Assembly: GCA_050084985.1 (NCBI GenBank)
Contig: JBITNC010000001.1
Location: 60,078,001-60,142,000, forward strand
Length of the DNA stretch: 64,000 nt
Source of the DNA: Nageia nagi
Lineage: Eukaryota > Pinophyta
Direction of reading: 5' to 3'
Shown here: piece after piece, positions 21,668 through 31,560 of the stretch
Position numbering within the stretch: the stretch's first letter is position 1
Layout: each line of letters opens with the position of its first letter
The notes under the pieces: generated by a model
Database searches by the model: none
Seen by the model: the letters and a program-made list of their open reading frames with translations, nothing else
What the model was told of the DNA's origin: nothing
Translations under genes and position numbers: made by a program

Positions 21668-23065
21668 CTAGCTTTCATCTTGGCTAGCTTCTGAGACATT
21701 TTTAGGCTCTATATTGGATAGGAGAGAATAGGTGCGTGAAACCCCTCTACGAGTTTGGATGCCTGTATGAAACTCATCGATGATTTGCTCTTGTGGATGA
21801 TCCTTGTGCCATCTATTTGGTGGAGTTTTTGAATTTTCATCTTCTTTCGACTCATTTTCTAAAACACTATTTGGGTTACTTGGTGAATTTGAATCTTTTG
21901 GTTTCTTTACTTGTGATTGCTGTACAGGAGGCTTAGATTTGTTTTTATTCTTTTTGTCTTCTTTAATTGAATCTTGATAGGCAGGAAGATCATCATCATC
22001 ATTTCTCTTGGGAAGATCTCTTTGCTCATCAACACGAACATCAGCACTATCAACGATTGTTTTTTTCCTTTTATTGTAACACCTGTATGCTTTGCTCTTT
22101 GAAGAGTAACCAAGAAAGATACCTTCATCAGATCTATCCTCAAACTTTCCTAAATTTTCCTCTATTCTCTTGATATAGCATTTACTGCCAAAGATCCTGA
22201 AGTGCCTCACTGTAGCTCTTCTTCCAAACCATAATTCATATGGTGTTCTATCCTCATGTGGTCACATCATACATCTATTTTGAATATGCACTGCAGTATG
22301 CACTACTTCTTTCTAGAACCTATCAGCAACCTTGCTTTCTATCAGCATGGTTCGAGCCATTTCTTGTACTACTCTATTTTTTCTTTCAACTACTCCATTT
22401 TGTTGTGGAGTTCTAGCTGCAGAGAATTGTCTTTTAATTTCATGTTTTACGCAAAACTTAGTAAACTCATCAGAAGAGCGAAGACATTTAATTCTCCTCT
22501 CTATCTGATTTTCTACTTGATTTTTAAATGCTTTGAACATTTCAAAAGCTTTAGATTTATGTTTTAAAAATTGCACCCAAGTCATTCTTGAATAATCATC
22601 TATGAATAGAATAAAATACTTATCTCCATTGAAGCTTTGTGTTCTCATTAGTCTGCATAGGTCGGTGTGTATGATTTCCAATGGTCTGCTTGTGTGATAT
22701 TCTTTCACTTTGAACTTTGCCCGAGTTTGCTTTCCCCTTTGGCATGAATCACAAATATCATTTGCTGGTGTGCTGATACTGGGCATATCTCTTACTGCTC
22801 TTTTTGAGCAAATGTTCATCAAGTTTTTAAAATATATGTGTCCCAATCTCTTATGCCATAGCCAATTATCACTCTCCTTGCCTAGAAGACATGATCCCTC
22901 TGAAATATCTGATAAGGTGTATAAATTACCATAGGTTCTTGTACCAACTACTACAAGTCTACCACTATTTGCCCTTCGGATCTCACAGCCATGCTTTTTG
23001 AAAATTACATCATGTCCTTTGTCACATATTTGACTGATGCTCAACAAATTATGCTTCGGTCCCAT
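21668..23065 (-). pseudogene. pol: Copia integrase region
   Basis: The stretch from 23065 to 22313 holds the HHCC zinc domain (WLWHKRLGHIYFKNL, then CDSCQRGK). It also holds the DDE core: IHTDLCRLM, FILFIDDYSRMTWVQFL, and TPQQNGVVERKNR, with D, D and E all present. Two in-frame stops (22313-22315 and about 22262) precede the C-terminal part 22210-21668 (HFRIFGSKCYIKRIEENLGK, then the acidic, Lys-rich linker to RT). The protein would insert the cDNA in the nucleus. A stop at 21668 separates it from RT, again in the same frame. Confidence 0.92.
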
Positions 23066-23662
23066 AACAAATAATACCTCTTCAGATCTGATGTTGCTGT
23101 CATTTATTTTGACTGTCCCTTTGCTGATAATCTATGTGCCATCATTGTTTCTAAATCTTACTGACCCACCTTCATATTCCTATAGTTTTTGAAATTTCTT
23201 CTTGTCACCTATCATGTGACTTGAGCATCCGCTATCTAATATCCATGGTGATGGTTTGTCTTGAGCTTTTAATGCTGTTTGAACGATTAAAGACTCTTTA
23301 TCCTCTCTAAGTTTCTCCTTTTCTTTCCAGACTTGTTTTACTTTTATTTCAGCTCCTTGTTTTTTATTATTCTTTTCTTCTACCTGTGGATGACTACTCT
23401 GAAACTGTTTATTCTGTCTTATGGAAGGAAATTATCTCGGTGGAAAGAACCTCATGCCATGATTATTTCTGTAGAATCTAGCAATGTGTCCATACTCATG
23501 ACAGTTGTAACACTCAACTGGATACTCCATTAGTGGGTCGAATGCATTCCTAGTGACAAAGGTTCTTGGAGCGATATTATACTTACATTCAGAAATTTTG
23601 TGTCCATACGCATTGCATTTGAAATAGTATCCATTGAAGGGATGGATGTAGCTATTATATTG
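23066..23662 (-). pseudogene. pol: Copia second zinc knuckle and protease region
   Basis: The same frame continues from gag. A second knuckle-like motif at about 23520-23470 reads CYNCHEYGHIARFY, with the last Cys changed to Tyr. The protease site WILDSGCSSHMIGDK is at 23246-23199 and keeps the D-S-G catalytic triplet. In-frame stops occur near 23434, 23178 and 23131. Confidence 0.85.
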
Positions 23663-25228
23663 CTAAGTACTTCTTGGTCCTGCATAAGATCTTCTTCTGG
23701 AATGCACTTGAGTGAAGCCATCATCCTCCAGTCCTGAGCTATTTTCCTTCTTTTTGGTTTCTTTTATGTTTTCCCTTTTTATATCATTGGAAGATTTTTC
23801 TTGTTCATATCCCAGACCAGATTTATCAGAAAACATTCTTTGACTATTAATGATTTCGTTGAGTTTAGTCGACCTTCCTTCTAGATATTCAAAAGAGCTG
23901 ATTTTCTTGGTGACTTCCTCTAGTTGCATACGTAGTCCAGTTATTTCTTCTTCAAGCTTACTGTAATTTTTAACTTTCACAAGAAGCTGTTCCTCCAAAC
24001 TCTCATTTATCCTCTTAGATTCTTCCACTTCTATTTTTAAGTTTTCTATAATATTACTTGCATCATCAAACCTTTTTGAGAGTTTCTTATTTTTCTTTAT
24101 TTCTTTATTCAATTCATTCAATGCTGTTATTAGTTCTTCTTCAAGATCAATCTCAATCTCACAGTCATTTTCTTCATCTGTCTCTTCCTTTTTATGTTCT
24201 TGGTCTATTTGATTATCTTCATTCAGTTTCTCTTCAAATGCCATAAACAATGCTCCATTGTATTCTTTTTCTGATTCATTACTGGAATCATCATCAGTGG
24301 AGCCTTCATTTCTAGATATGAAGCTCTGTCTATTTGACCTTCTATTTTGAGCATGAGATTTCATTTTGTGGTTTTTCTCAAAATATGATTCTTGATCATC
24401 TTTATCAATTCTTCTATATGGACATTTTGAAATGAAATGACCAATACCACCACAGTTAAAACATTTAAACAGTAGCTTGCCTTTATATTTACCTTTTCCC
24501 CTTTTTAGCTTTCTAACAAAATTTGCTTCTGCTTCATCAGATTGTTCCTCATCGTCAGAATCTATTTTGGTTGTGGTAATGTTATTGGCTTTAAACGCTG
24601 CTTCCTTTTCTGAATGTTTTGCTTTTTCGATCCTCATTTCATAAGCAGTCAGTGATCCATGCATTTCATCTATGCTAAAAGTTTTCAAATTTTTTGCTTC
24701 TTCAATAGCAGACACCTTTGAATCAAAGCGAGATGTGAGAGATCGTAGTACCTTTTTCACGATGACATGATCTTCAATTTCTTCTCCAAGACCTCTAATT
24801 GCATTAGTAATTTCATTTACTCTCAACATGTATGCTTCGATGGTTTCATCTTCATTCATCTTTAGAACTTCGAATTGAGCTCTATGAGTTTGGAGTTTTG
24901 CTTCCTTGACTTTATCATCTCCTTCATGAATGCTCTTCAACTTATTCCATATTTCTTTTGCAGATTTGCATGCCATAACTTTCACTAGTTCACTATCCAC
25001 AAGACCACACATTAGGGCATTTCTTACTTTTGCATCACATTCAAATGCCTTTCTTTCTACTTCATCTGATGGACCTGTAGGGGGAGGAGTGTAACCCCTT
25101 TTAACAACATCCCAAGTACCATAACCCAATGCACTGAGATAAGTCTTCATTCGAATTTTCTAGAAAGCATAATTGGTTCCATCAAAGAGAGGTGCCTTGT
25201 TAGATGAGAACCCTTCTCTGCTTGCCAT
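23663..25228 (-). pseudogene. gag: Copia gag
   Basis: The start is the ATG at 25228 (MASREGFSSNKAPLFDGTNY), the usual copia gag opening. A TAG at 25160-25162 interrupts it after 22 codons, and the frame reopens at 25150 (MKTYLSALGYGTWDVV). The UBN2 helical region covers roughly the first 170 residues. The zinc knuckle CFNCGGIGHFISKC (CX2CX4HX4C) is at 24463-24422. After it comes an acidic stretch and a long predicted coiled coil (about 24190-23830; EELITALNELNKEIKKNKK and similar). The frame ends at a TAG (23663-23665), but the next domains follow in the same phase, so gag-pol was one polyprotein. Confidence 0.93.
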
Positions 25229-25278
25229 AGTGTCACTACCAGGATCTCCTTAGCTGTTATAGCCTAAGTAGGAACATG

Positions 25279-25290
25279 GCTCTGATACCA
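25279..25290 (-). other. Primer binding site of the copia element
   Basis: The minus strand reads TGGTATCAGAGC, a perfect match to the plant initiator tRNA-Met PBS, 2 bp from the LTR edge at 25293. Confidence 0.95.
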
Positions 25291-25292
25291 AT

Positions 25293-27627
25293 TTTTGGAC
25301 TTCAAGTGACTCTAAGAGGGGGGGTGAATCAGTGTATATAAAAATAATTAATTTAAGCTTCATAAATAAAGATAGATTAAAAGCTAGAGAAAATTGAGCA
25401 AGCACACCAAGTACATCACACAACACCAGATATAACGAGGTTCACCAGATTGGCTACATCCTCAAACATGACTGCTTGGACTCCAATCCAAATCTAGTCA
25501 TTAAAGAAAGCTTACAGATTCACAGCACCAATTATGAAGGGTAGTACCAACTACCACTTTAAATATAGCAGCACCTACTGCTAGGAGCACCAACTCCAGC
25601 TATCAAGCACCCACTTGATACAACATTCAAAAAGGAGGAAGGAATACAGTTCTAGAAGACCCTCAATGGTCTAGCTCTAATGCTCATTGTTTGATCTCTA
25701 CACATAGCTCCAAAGTAACATAGTTAAACAATCACTATCCTCTCTACATATTCATTTGCTCACTTCACATACTCTGGATACTCCCCTCTTCCATGCTCTT
25801 CCCTCTCCACTTCATTGTTTGATCTCTGCACACAGCTCCAAAGTAACACAGTTAAATAATCACTATCCTCTCTGCATATTCATTTACTCACTTCACATAC
25901 TCCAGATACTCCCCTCTTCCACACTCTTCCCTCTCCACTTCATTGTTTGATCTCTGCACATAGCTCCAAAGTAACACAGTTAAACAATCACTATCCTCTC
26001 TGCATATTCATTTGCCCACTTCACACTTCTCTACCTCTTCCATGCTATTCCTTCGACTCTCTGCTATTACATCCACTTTCACACTATTACATCCTCTCCC
26101 ACGCTATTACTACAACTCACACGTCTCTGCTCGCCAATTTTCCCTAAATCTACAATCCACTCTTCACATCCATTCTTGCAAACCGTTACACATCAAGAAA
26201 ACCGTTATACATCAAGAAAACCCCTCACGAAATTGTTCCTATCATCACATGTTATCAAAAACAAACTAAAAAGGAATCTTTATTTGTAACTGCTCCTACA
26301 CTAAGAGAGTTCACTATCTGAGACTGCAACTGCTGTAACTGATGAATGCTCCTCTTGCTCAAATAGAGTTGTTTAGATAAATGTAGCTCTTTCTCCATTG
26401 ATTTCAGAGATTTGATAGTATTTAATTATTTAGTTCTGGAGTCTCTTTCTATAGCCTAGAGATTGACTAGCTTACCGGATGTTTATTGTATACACCATGT
26501 CATCATCTTCGGACTCCAGAAGAAAGTTCCAAGGTATCTACGTGGCCTTTCGAACTTTTCAACACCAACTACTAACATCATCTTCTCTAGAATCTGAAAG
26601 TAGAGTAAAAATGCTTCTCGTGATGTTCGAACTTTTATCTCTGAACTTTTATCTCCGAACTTTTATCTCTGGACTTTTATCTCCGAACTTTTATCTTCGG
26701 ACTTTTATCTTCGAACTTTTATCTCCGAAATTTTATCTCTGGACTTTTATCTTCGGAATTTTCTCTCCGAACTTTTATCTTCAAACTTTTATCTCTGTAC
26801 TTTTATCTCTGGACTTTTATCTCTGAACTTTTCTCTTCGGACTTTTATCTCCGAACTTTTATCTTCGGACTTTTATCTCCGAACTTTTATCTCTGGACTT
26901 TTATCTATGGATTTTTATCTCCAAACTTTTATCTCTGGAACTTTTATCTCCGAACTTTTATCTCTAGACTTTTATCTCCGAACTTTTATCTCCAAACTTT
27001 TATCTCTGAACTTTTATCTCCGAACTTTTATCTCCGGACTTTTCTCTCCGAACTTTTATCTTCGGACTTTTCTCTTCAGACTTTTATCTCTGGACTTTTA
27101 TCTTCGCACTTTTATCTTTGGACATTTATCTTCGGACTTTTATCTCTAGAACTTTTATCTCCAGACTTTTCTCTCTGGACTTTTCTCTCGGACTTTTATC
27201 TCCAGACTTTTATCTTCGAACTTTTATCTCCGAACTTTTCTCTCTGGACTTTTATCTCCGAACTTTTATCTTCGCACTTTTATCACCGAATTTTATCTTT
27301 GCACTTTTATCTCCAGACTTTTATCTTCGCACTTTTATCTCCAGACTTTTATTCACCCCTTGCTGACCTCATCATCTTCGGAACCCGGTTTCATTCAAAA
27401 ATGTGAACATCGTTCTTCCCATGACGTCATCTTCATGCTTTCGGAATGCTCTACTCACTTTCTTGGAACTCGGTTTTTTTTCACAACTGAGCTTTTATTA
27501 TTTCATTCTGAAATGCTTAATTTACTAACCCTAACTTTTCAATTCTCCTTGCTGACCTCATCACCTCCAGAACCGATCTTTACCAAAACCATGTGTTGAC
27601 AACAATGACAATCACACATGCTCAATA
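25293..27627 (-). repeat. 5' LTR of the copia element
   Basis: 2335 bp, the partner of 17593-19946. The internal order is the same: 128 bp repeats starting at 25685, 25813 and 25941, then a decayed TATA position near 26370, then the 14 bp array at 26632-27352 (about 51 units). Both termini are mutated (TTTTTGGAC and TCAATA), but their position is fixed by the PBS spacing and by the GAGCC duplication that follows. Confidence 0.88.
26632..27352. repeat. 14 bp minisatellite in the 5' LTR
   Basis: The same CTTTTATCTCCGAA family as at 18935-19668, with about 51 units and a few single-base indels (for example at 26936 and 27150). The order of unit variants differs from the other LTR, so units have been gained or lost since insertion. 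Confidence 0.95.
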
Positions 27628-27911
27628 GAGCCAACCACACATTATTGGCAAGATTGCTTTTTTGACAAAGCACAAGATGATGACACACTCAAGGAGGAGT
27701 GTTCCATGGCTGAAGACTACTCACATGGAGTAGAGAATATTGATGGAAAGGCTAAAATTATATGGGATGTTGATCCATATGACATTGATGATGAAGAAGA
27801 GATGAGAGCTATAAGCTCCATGCTCATAAAAGAAAAAGAGGAGAATGAAGATGACTATCTCAAGGGGGAGATGGAAGATATGAGATAGCCATTGATGGAA
27901 TTCATGGTGAA

Positions 27912-28568
27912 ATGGAGGCATCAAAAGATCTTGAGAGTTGTCTTATAAAGGCAACAATATGCAAAGAGGAACCATGGGAATTCCTTATCATGAATGAAGA
28001 AATGATTGCTTTAAAAGCAACATCAAAGGAAAGATTAATGTGGATATCTACTCACCAAAACATCATTAGAGGAAATGATTTCTTATTTTTTGGCTTATTT
28101 GATAATGCTACTAATGAATGTTTGCTAATAAAATGTATGACGAATAGGTTTAAGGCTATGGAGAATGGAGGAGAATGTCTTATCAAGGCATTGCTTGAGG
28201 ATTGCATCATGGAGAGAACATTGAAGAGTCTTCCTTGGGAGAAGACATTGATGAAAAACTTGGGTCATGTGGATCCAAATGATGATTGTAAAATCTTAGT
28301 AAGGTGTAATTTTTTTAGTGAAACTTTGTGTGAGGAGCAACATTTGGTTGCATATGTAATAAGCCAATGTGTGGCTTTCTATTGTTTGAAAGTGTGTGTA
28401 GAAGTTTGTGAGAGAGTACTATGGTACAATTATTATTGTGAGATGTTGAATACATACTCATGTGGAGTATGGATATGTAATGATGTAAAAGAGAATGATG
28501 TAAAAGCATGGTTTGAAGACCATCCAAGAGATGAAAGAGAGTGGTTGATTAAAGTCACATATAGATAG
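27912..28568 (+). CDS. Cys-rich 218-codon frame of the non-autonomous element, unknown
   Basis: Open from MEASKDLESCLIKATICKEE to EREWLIKVTYR without a stop. It is in a different frame from the acidic region just upstream, whose frame ends near 27890. It is rich in Cys, Glu and Trp (for example CFFSE-like NFFSETLCEEQ, FYCLKVCVEVCERV and NTYSCGVWICNDV). I see no retroelement domain and no known family. A one-base frameshift near 27890 could join it to the acidic frame to make one long protein. The open length in AT-rich DNA suggests past coding, but no function can be named. Confidence 0.4.
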   Translation: MEASKDLESCLIKATICKEEPWEFLIMNEEMIALKATSKERLMWISTHQNIIRGNDFLFFGLFDNATNECLLIKCMTNRFKAMENGGECLIKALLEDCIMERTLKSLPWEKTLMKNLGHVDPNDDCKILVRCNFFSETLCEEQHLVAYVISQCVAFYCLKVCVEVCERVLWYNYYCEMLNTYSCGVWICNDVKENDVKAWFEDHPRDEREWLIKVTYR

Positions 28569-28774
28569 ACTTTTGTTGAAGGGGGAGCTACTCAACAAAA
28601 GGAGGAACTCAATGAAGGAGCAACATCAACAACAATGAAGAAGATTCCACAAAAGTGGAAGGAGTGTCCAAATCAGGAAGAGTGTCATGATTCTTATTTT
28701 GATCATGTCACCTCAAATAAGGATGATGATAATTATAATCCTTATCTTATTTTGATACAATTTTCTAGACTTGG
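28569..28774 (+). other. 3' untranslated part of the non-autonomous element
   Basis: Purine-rich, with a GAAGGGGGAG stretch near 28577 that could be an internal PPT, and AAG/GAA-rich text after it. No further coding signal. Confidence 0.35.
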
Positions 28775-28806
28775 TCTAGGGGAAATATCATGTTGAGGAT
28801 GTATAA
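28775..28806 (+). repeat. PPT-like tract and start of a truncated 3' LTR
   Basis: TCTAGGGGAAATATCA is followed at 28791 by TGTTGAGGATGT, similar to the TGTTGGAAGTAT start of the LTR at 15037. Similarity fades within about 20 bp, so most of the 3' LTR is missing. Confidence 0.4.
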
Positions 28807-28839
28807 CATCTAATCAATTAGGGATTTTGGCCAACTCAG

Positions 28840-30560
28840 GATGCCTCCACTGCTATTGGGTTTTTGGTTCCTTTAGGTCAAAATCCTAAGTAATATTTTT
28901 TATTTATGTTGGCATTGATTCTCCATCCAATGTTCCTTTTAACCACCCTTTCAAATAAAATTTTTATACCAAGATCAATTACTTTTCTTATCCTAACTTT
29001 GTTCGATGATATTTTGAACATTATAAATGGTAAGGTTATGGATTAGGCAAGTATGATCAAGTTATGGTGAATTCCTTTAAAATTACTTTACAAATAAGTC
29101 ATGATAATATGGGCCTTTATTTCAAGGGTCCCAAATATTTTACACCTCAAGAGGAGTTTGCTAATCATGATATTCATGATCGATCTTTTAACATTAATGA
29201 TATTGGTCTTTATTTTGGTCCTTTTAATCTTTTCTTATCATATTATTCTATTCCTTTAGATTTCTTTGATGAAACTTTATCTTAAAAAATAATTATTTTT
29301 TTCAACATAGTATCTATCCATAAGGTATATCCCTTCTATAATCCCCTTGATGATGACTCTTTGATTATTATCGGTCCTTAACCCACATATTTCTCCCTTT
29401 CCACCATTGAGTTTCTTTTCACCAAGCAATGTTTGTCTTCCTCATTACTTTTCTTTACGTAAGGTATCTTTATTGATTCTTGTGTCATACATATTTGATC
29501 CTAATGAATATGATTTCTCATATCTTCCCATCCTTAAGCAACTTCAAGAGGGGTCCCACACACATGTTGGGTCCTAGTCAAAGTTGACACTAATGATGAT
29601 CCTAAAAATTCTAAGATCATCTATGTCAGTGATGTTTTGACCAATTCTAAATGTGACCTAGCTATATATATTTTAATTGTGTTGCACAAGATCTTTATAT
29701 TTAGTTATGATGATATGATAGGCTTAGATCCAAATCTTATGGTGAATAACATCGTAACTTATCATGATATTAACCTATTCAATAAAAAGCCTAGGAAAGT
29801 CAATCCATCCCAATCCCTTTTAATCAAGGATCAGCTTAAAATATTTTGAAATCTCACTTCATCAAACTTATTGATAACCCAAGTGGGTTTCCAATATGGT
29901 TCATGTCAATAGGTTTGATGGTTGTATCCATATTTGCATAGAGATTTGTGATCTTAACAAGGAGTGTCCTAAGGATGATTTTCCTCTACCAAATATCAAT
30001 ATCTTGGTTGATAATACTACAAGGTATGAGATCTTGTACCTTATGGATAGGTTTTCTAGCTGCAACCAAATTTTGATCAATTCCAAAGATCAACAAAAAT
30101 GTCTTTCATGATGCCTTAGAGGACTTATTATTATAGAGTTATGCCTTTCAATCTTAAGAATGCTGGAGTGCCCTATCAAAGGTCTATGACCTTGGTATTC
30201 CATGACATGATGCATAACATCATGGAAGATTATATTGATGATATTTTAACCAAGTCCAAGATACATAAAAAATGGTATGTTCTTCATAAGGTCTTCCATC
30301 ATCTTCTTGAGCATAATGTTAGGTTAAATCCTACAAAGTGCTTCTTTAGTATCACATAAAGTAAGATTTTAGGGTTCATTGTATCCAAGTGAGGTATTGA
30401 GATTAACCCTAAAAAGGTCAATTCCATAATCAATATGCCTCCACCTCACAACATCAAAACCTTGAGAAACCTTCAAGGTGAAATCCATACCATTCATCAT
30501 TTTATAGCCCAGCTTTCAAATAAATGCCATCCTTTTAATGAGCTCTTGAATAAGGGTGTT
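28840..30560 (+). pseudogene. pol: Tat reverse transcriptase
   Basis: Gypsy RT text resumes after the nested insertion. Signatures in order are SYDDMIGLDPNLMVNNIVTY (29707 onward), PRKVNPSQSLLIK, then ECPKDDFPLPNINILVDNTT. These are followed by MPFNLKNAGVPYQRSMTL (30141) and the catalytic YIDDILTKS at 30231-30257. The thumb-side text follows (RLNPTKCFFSIT, GIEINPKKVNSIINMPPP). Catalytic Asp residues in the YIDD box are kept, but many stops and frameshifts break the frame. It would have copied element RNA to DNA. Confidence 0.8.
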
Positions 30561-31110
30561 ATCTTTGAGTGGAATGAGAGGTGTAATAAGCTTTTAATGA
30601 TATAAAGTGCTACCTCACCACTCCTCATATCTTGATTTCTCCTAGAGATAGTATCCCTTTTTCAGCTTTATCATTTGGAGATTGATTTTTCCTTAGGCAT
30701 CATGCTTGCCCAAAATAATGATTAAGGTAAAGAATAGGCCATCTATTACCTTAGTCACACTCTTATTGATTATGAGATCCAATATATTTATATGGATCAA
30801 CTTTATTTTATCATCATTTTTGTAACCATAAAATTACATCATTAAATGCTTAATAATACAACATACATTACTTCTCATGCTAACCCACTCCAGTATATGA
30901 TGAGTAAGTCTTATCATGATTCTCAAACATCTAAGTGGATCATAGATTTCTTGGAGTTTGAGCTTGAGTTTATTAGTCAAAAATGCATTAAGGGTTAGGA
31001 CATTGTAGATTAGTTAGTTGAAGCACTCTTGGAGACAATTCTCCTTTGGATGTGAATCTTCTTGATAATGATATCTTTAAGATTGATGAAGAGGAAGAGT
31101 TTGTCAACAC
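30561..31110 (+). pseudogene. pol: Tat RNase H domain
   Basis: Gypsy-type RNase H follows RT, with GIMLAQNND, AIYYLSHTLIDYEIQY, MLNNTTYITSHANPLQYMMS and KWIIDFLEFELEFISQK visible in order. It is broken by about ten stops. Confidence 0.7.
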
Positions 31111-31560
31111 TCATAAGGAATTTGATATGAATATGTAGTTCAATGGATCAAAGTGTGAGAAAGGGGGTGGTATGGGAGTTATCTTCTTCACATCTTAGGG
31201 TTTCTCTATCCCTTATTCTTTTAAGTTGGCTTTTCCTTTCACTAATAATAATGTAAAGTATGAAGCCTTGATCCTAGGTCTTAGGAATTCCATTGAGCTA
31301 AAGATAGAGAGACTTATGATCTATGGCAATTCTCTCTTGGTTATTAACCAAATCCTTAGAGTTTATCAATATCATAATGAACTCCTTAATTCTTTTAGAG
31401 AGGATTTCATCAAGATACTCAAGTGCTTCAATGCTTATAAGATCAAGTCTACCCCTAGGTCATCAAATAGATTCATGGATACCATGTATTCTTTAGGATC
31501 ACTCAATCCACCTAATCCTCATCAATGTATCCAACATGTATAAGCTATGAATTTCAAGGA
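31111..31560 (+). pseudogene. Second, archaeal-type RNase H (Tat lineage marker)
   Basis: A second RNase H-like block reads FNGSKCEKGGGMGVIF, KLAFPFTNNNVKYEALILGL, then IYGNSLLVINQI and PRSSNRFMDTMYSL. An extra aRNH between RNase H and integrase is known from Tat-lineage gypsy elements. Two catalytic Asp positions appear as Asn here (FNGSK for a D-G-S, YGNSL for a G-D-S), so it is inactive. The longest open piece is 31226-31543. Confidence 0.7.

Larger units (their letters stand above)
17593..27627 (-). mobile_element. Ty1/copia retrotransposon with 2.3 kb LTRs
   Basis: A 10.0 kb element on the minus strand: 5' LTR 25293-27627, PBS 25279-25290, a single gag-pol frame from 25228 to 20174, PPT at 19947-19960 and 3' LTR 17593-19946. 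Domain order is gag, protease, integrase, RT, RNase H, as in copia. Ends are decayed forms of TGTTG...CAACA. It is inserted in the acidic frame of the non-autonomous element around it. Ten or so nonsense codons make it inactive. Confidence 0.92.
17161..27890 (+). pseudogene. Acidic CF-repeat reading frame split by the copia insertion
   Basis: From 17161 to 17592 and from 27633 to 27890 the same frame encodes an Asp/Glu-rich chain. If the 5 bp target duplication of the inserted copia element is removed, the frame on the left (17054 frame) runs directly into the frame on the right (27706 frame). A short motif recurs: GEPCFFGEG, ESCFKDPFEG, DDCFYKEAYEECP, DECFMEEAYCEP, then, after the insertion, QDCFFDKAQDD. 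Further right are WDVDPYDIDDEEEM and a TAG near 27886. I do not recognise the protein. It could be a captured host gene fragment or a rapidly evolved gag extension. Confidence 0.5.
15037..28806 (+). mobile_element. Non-autonomous copia-derived element with novel ORFs
   Basis: A plus-strand element with a 283 bp LTR, a PBS (15322-15333) and a copia-type gag start (16845). It has an acidic, Cys-containing coding region instead of pol, a PPT-like tract and the first bases of a 3' LTR (TGTTGAGG at 28791). Without the copia element inserted at 17593-27627 it is about 3.7 kb. No integrase, RT or RNase H sequence is seen, so it would need a helper. The 3' LTR is reduced to a remnant, so the right boundary and target duplication are uncertain. 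Confidence 0.6.

Noticed and set aside
21967-22173. Plus-strand frame with a His-rich stretch
   Set aside because: Antisense shadow of the copia integrase-RT linker, where Asp/Lys codons read as His/Phe on the other strand.
26479-27366. Matching plus-strand frames in the other LTR
   Set aside because: Same cause as at 19028: minisatellite periodicity, not coding.
28797-28812. Target duplication CATCT for the copia-derived element (15031-15035 versus about 28808)
   Set aside because: A CATCT occurs on both sides, but the right-hand one lies within what may still be LTR sequence; too short and unsupported.
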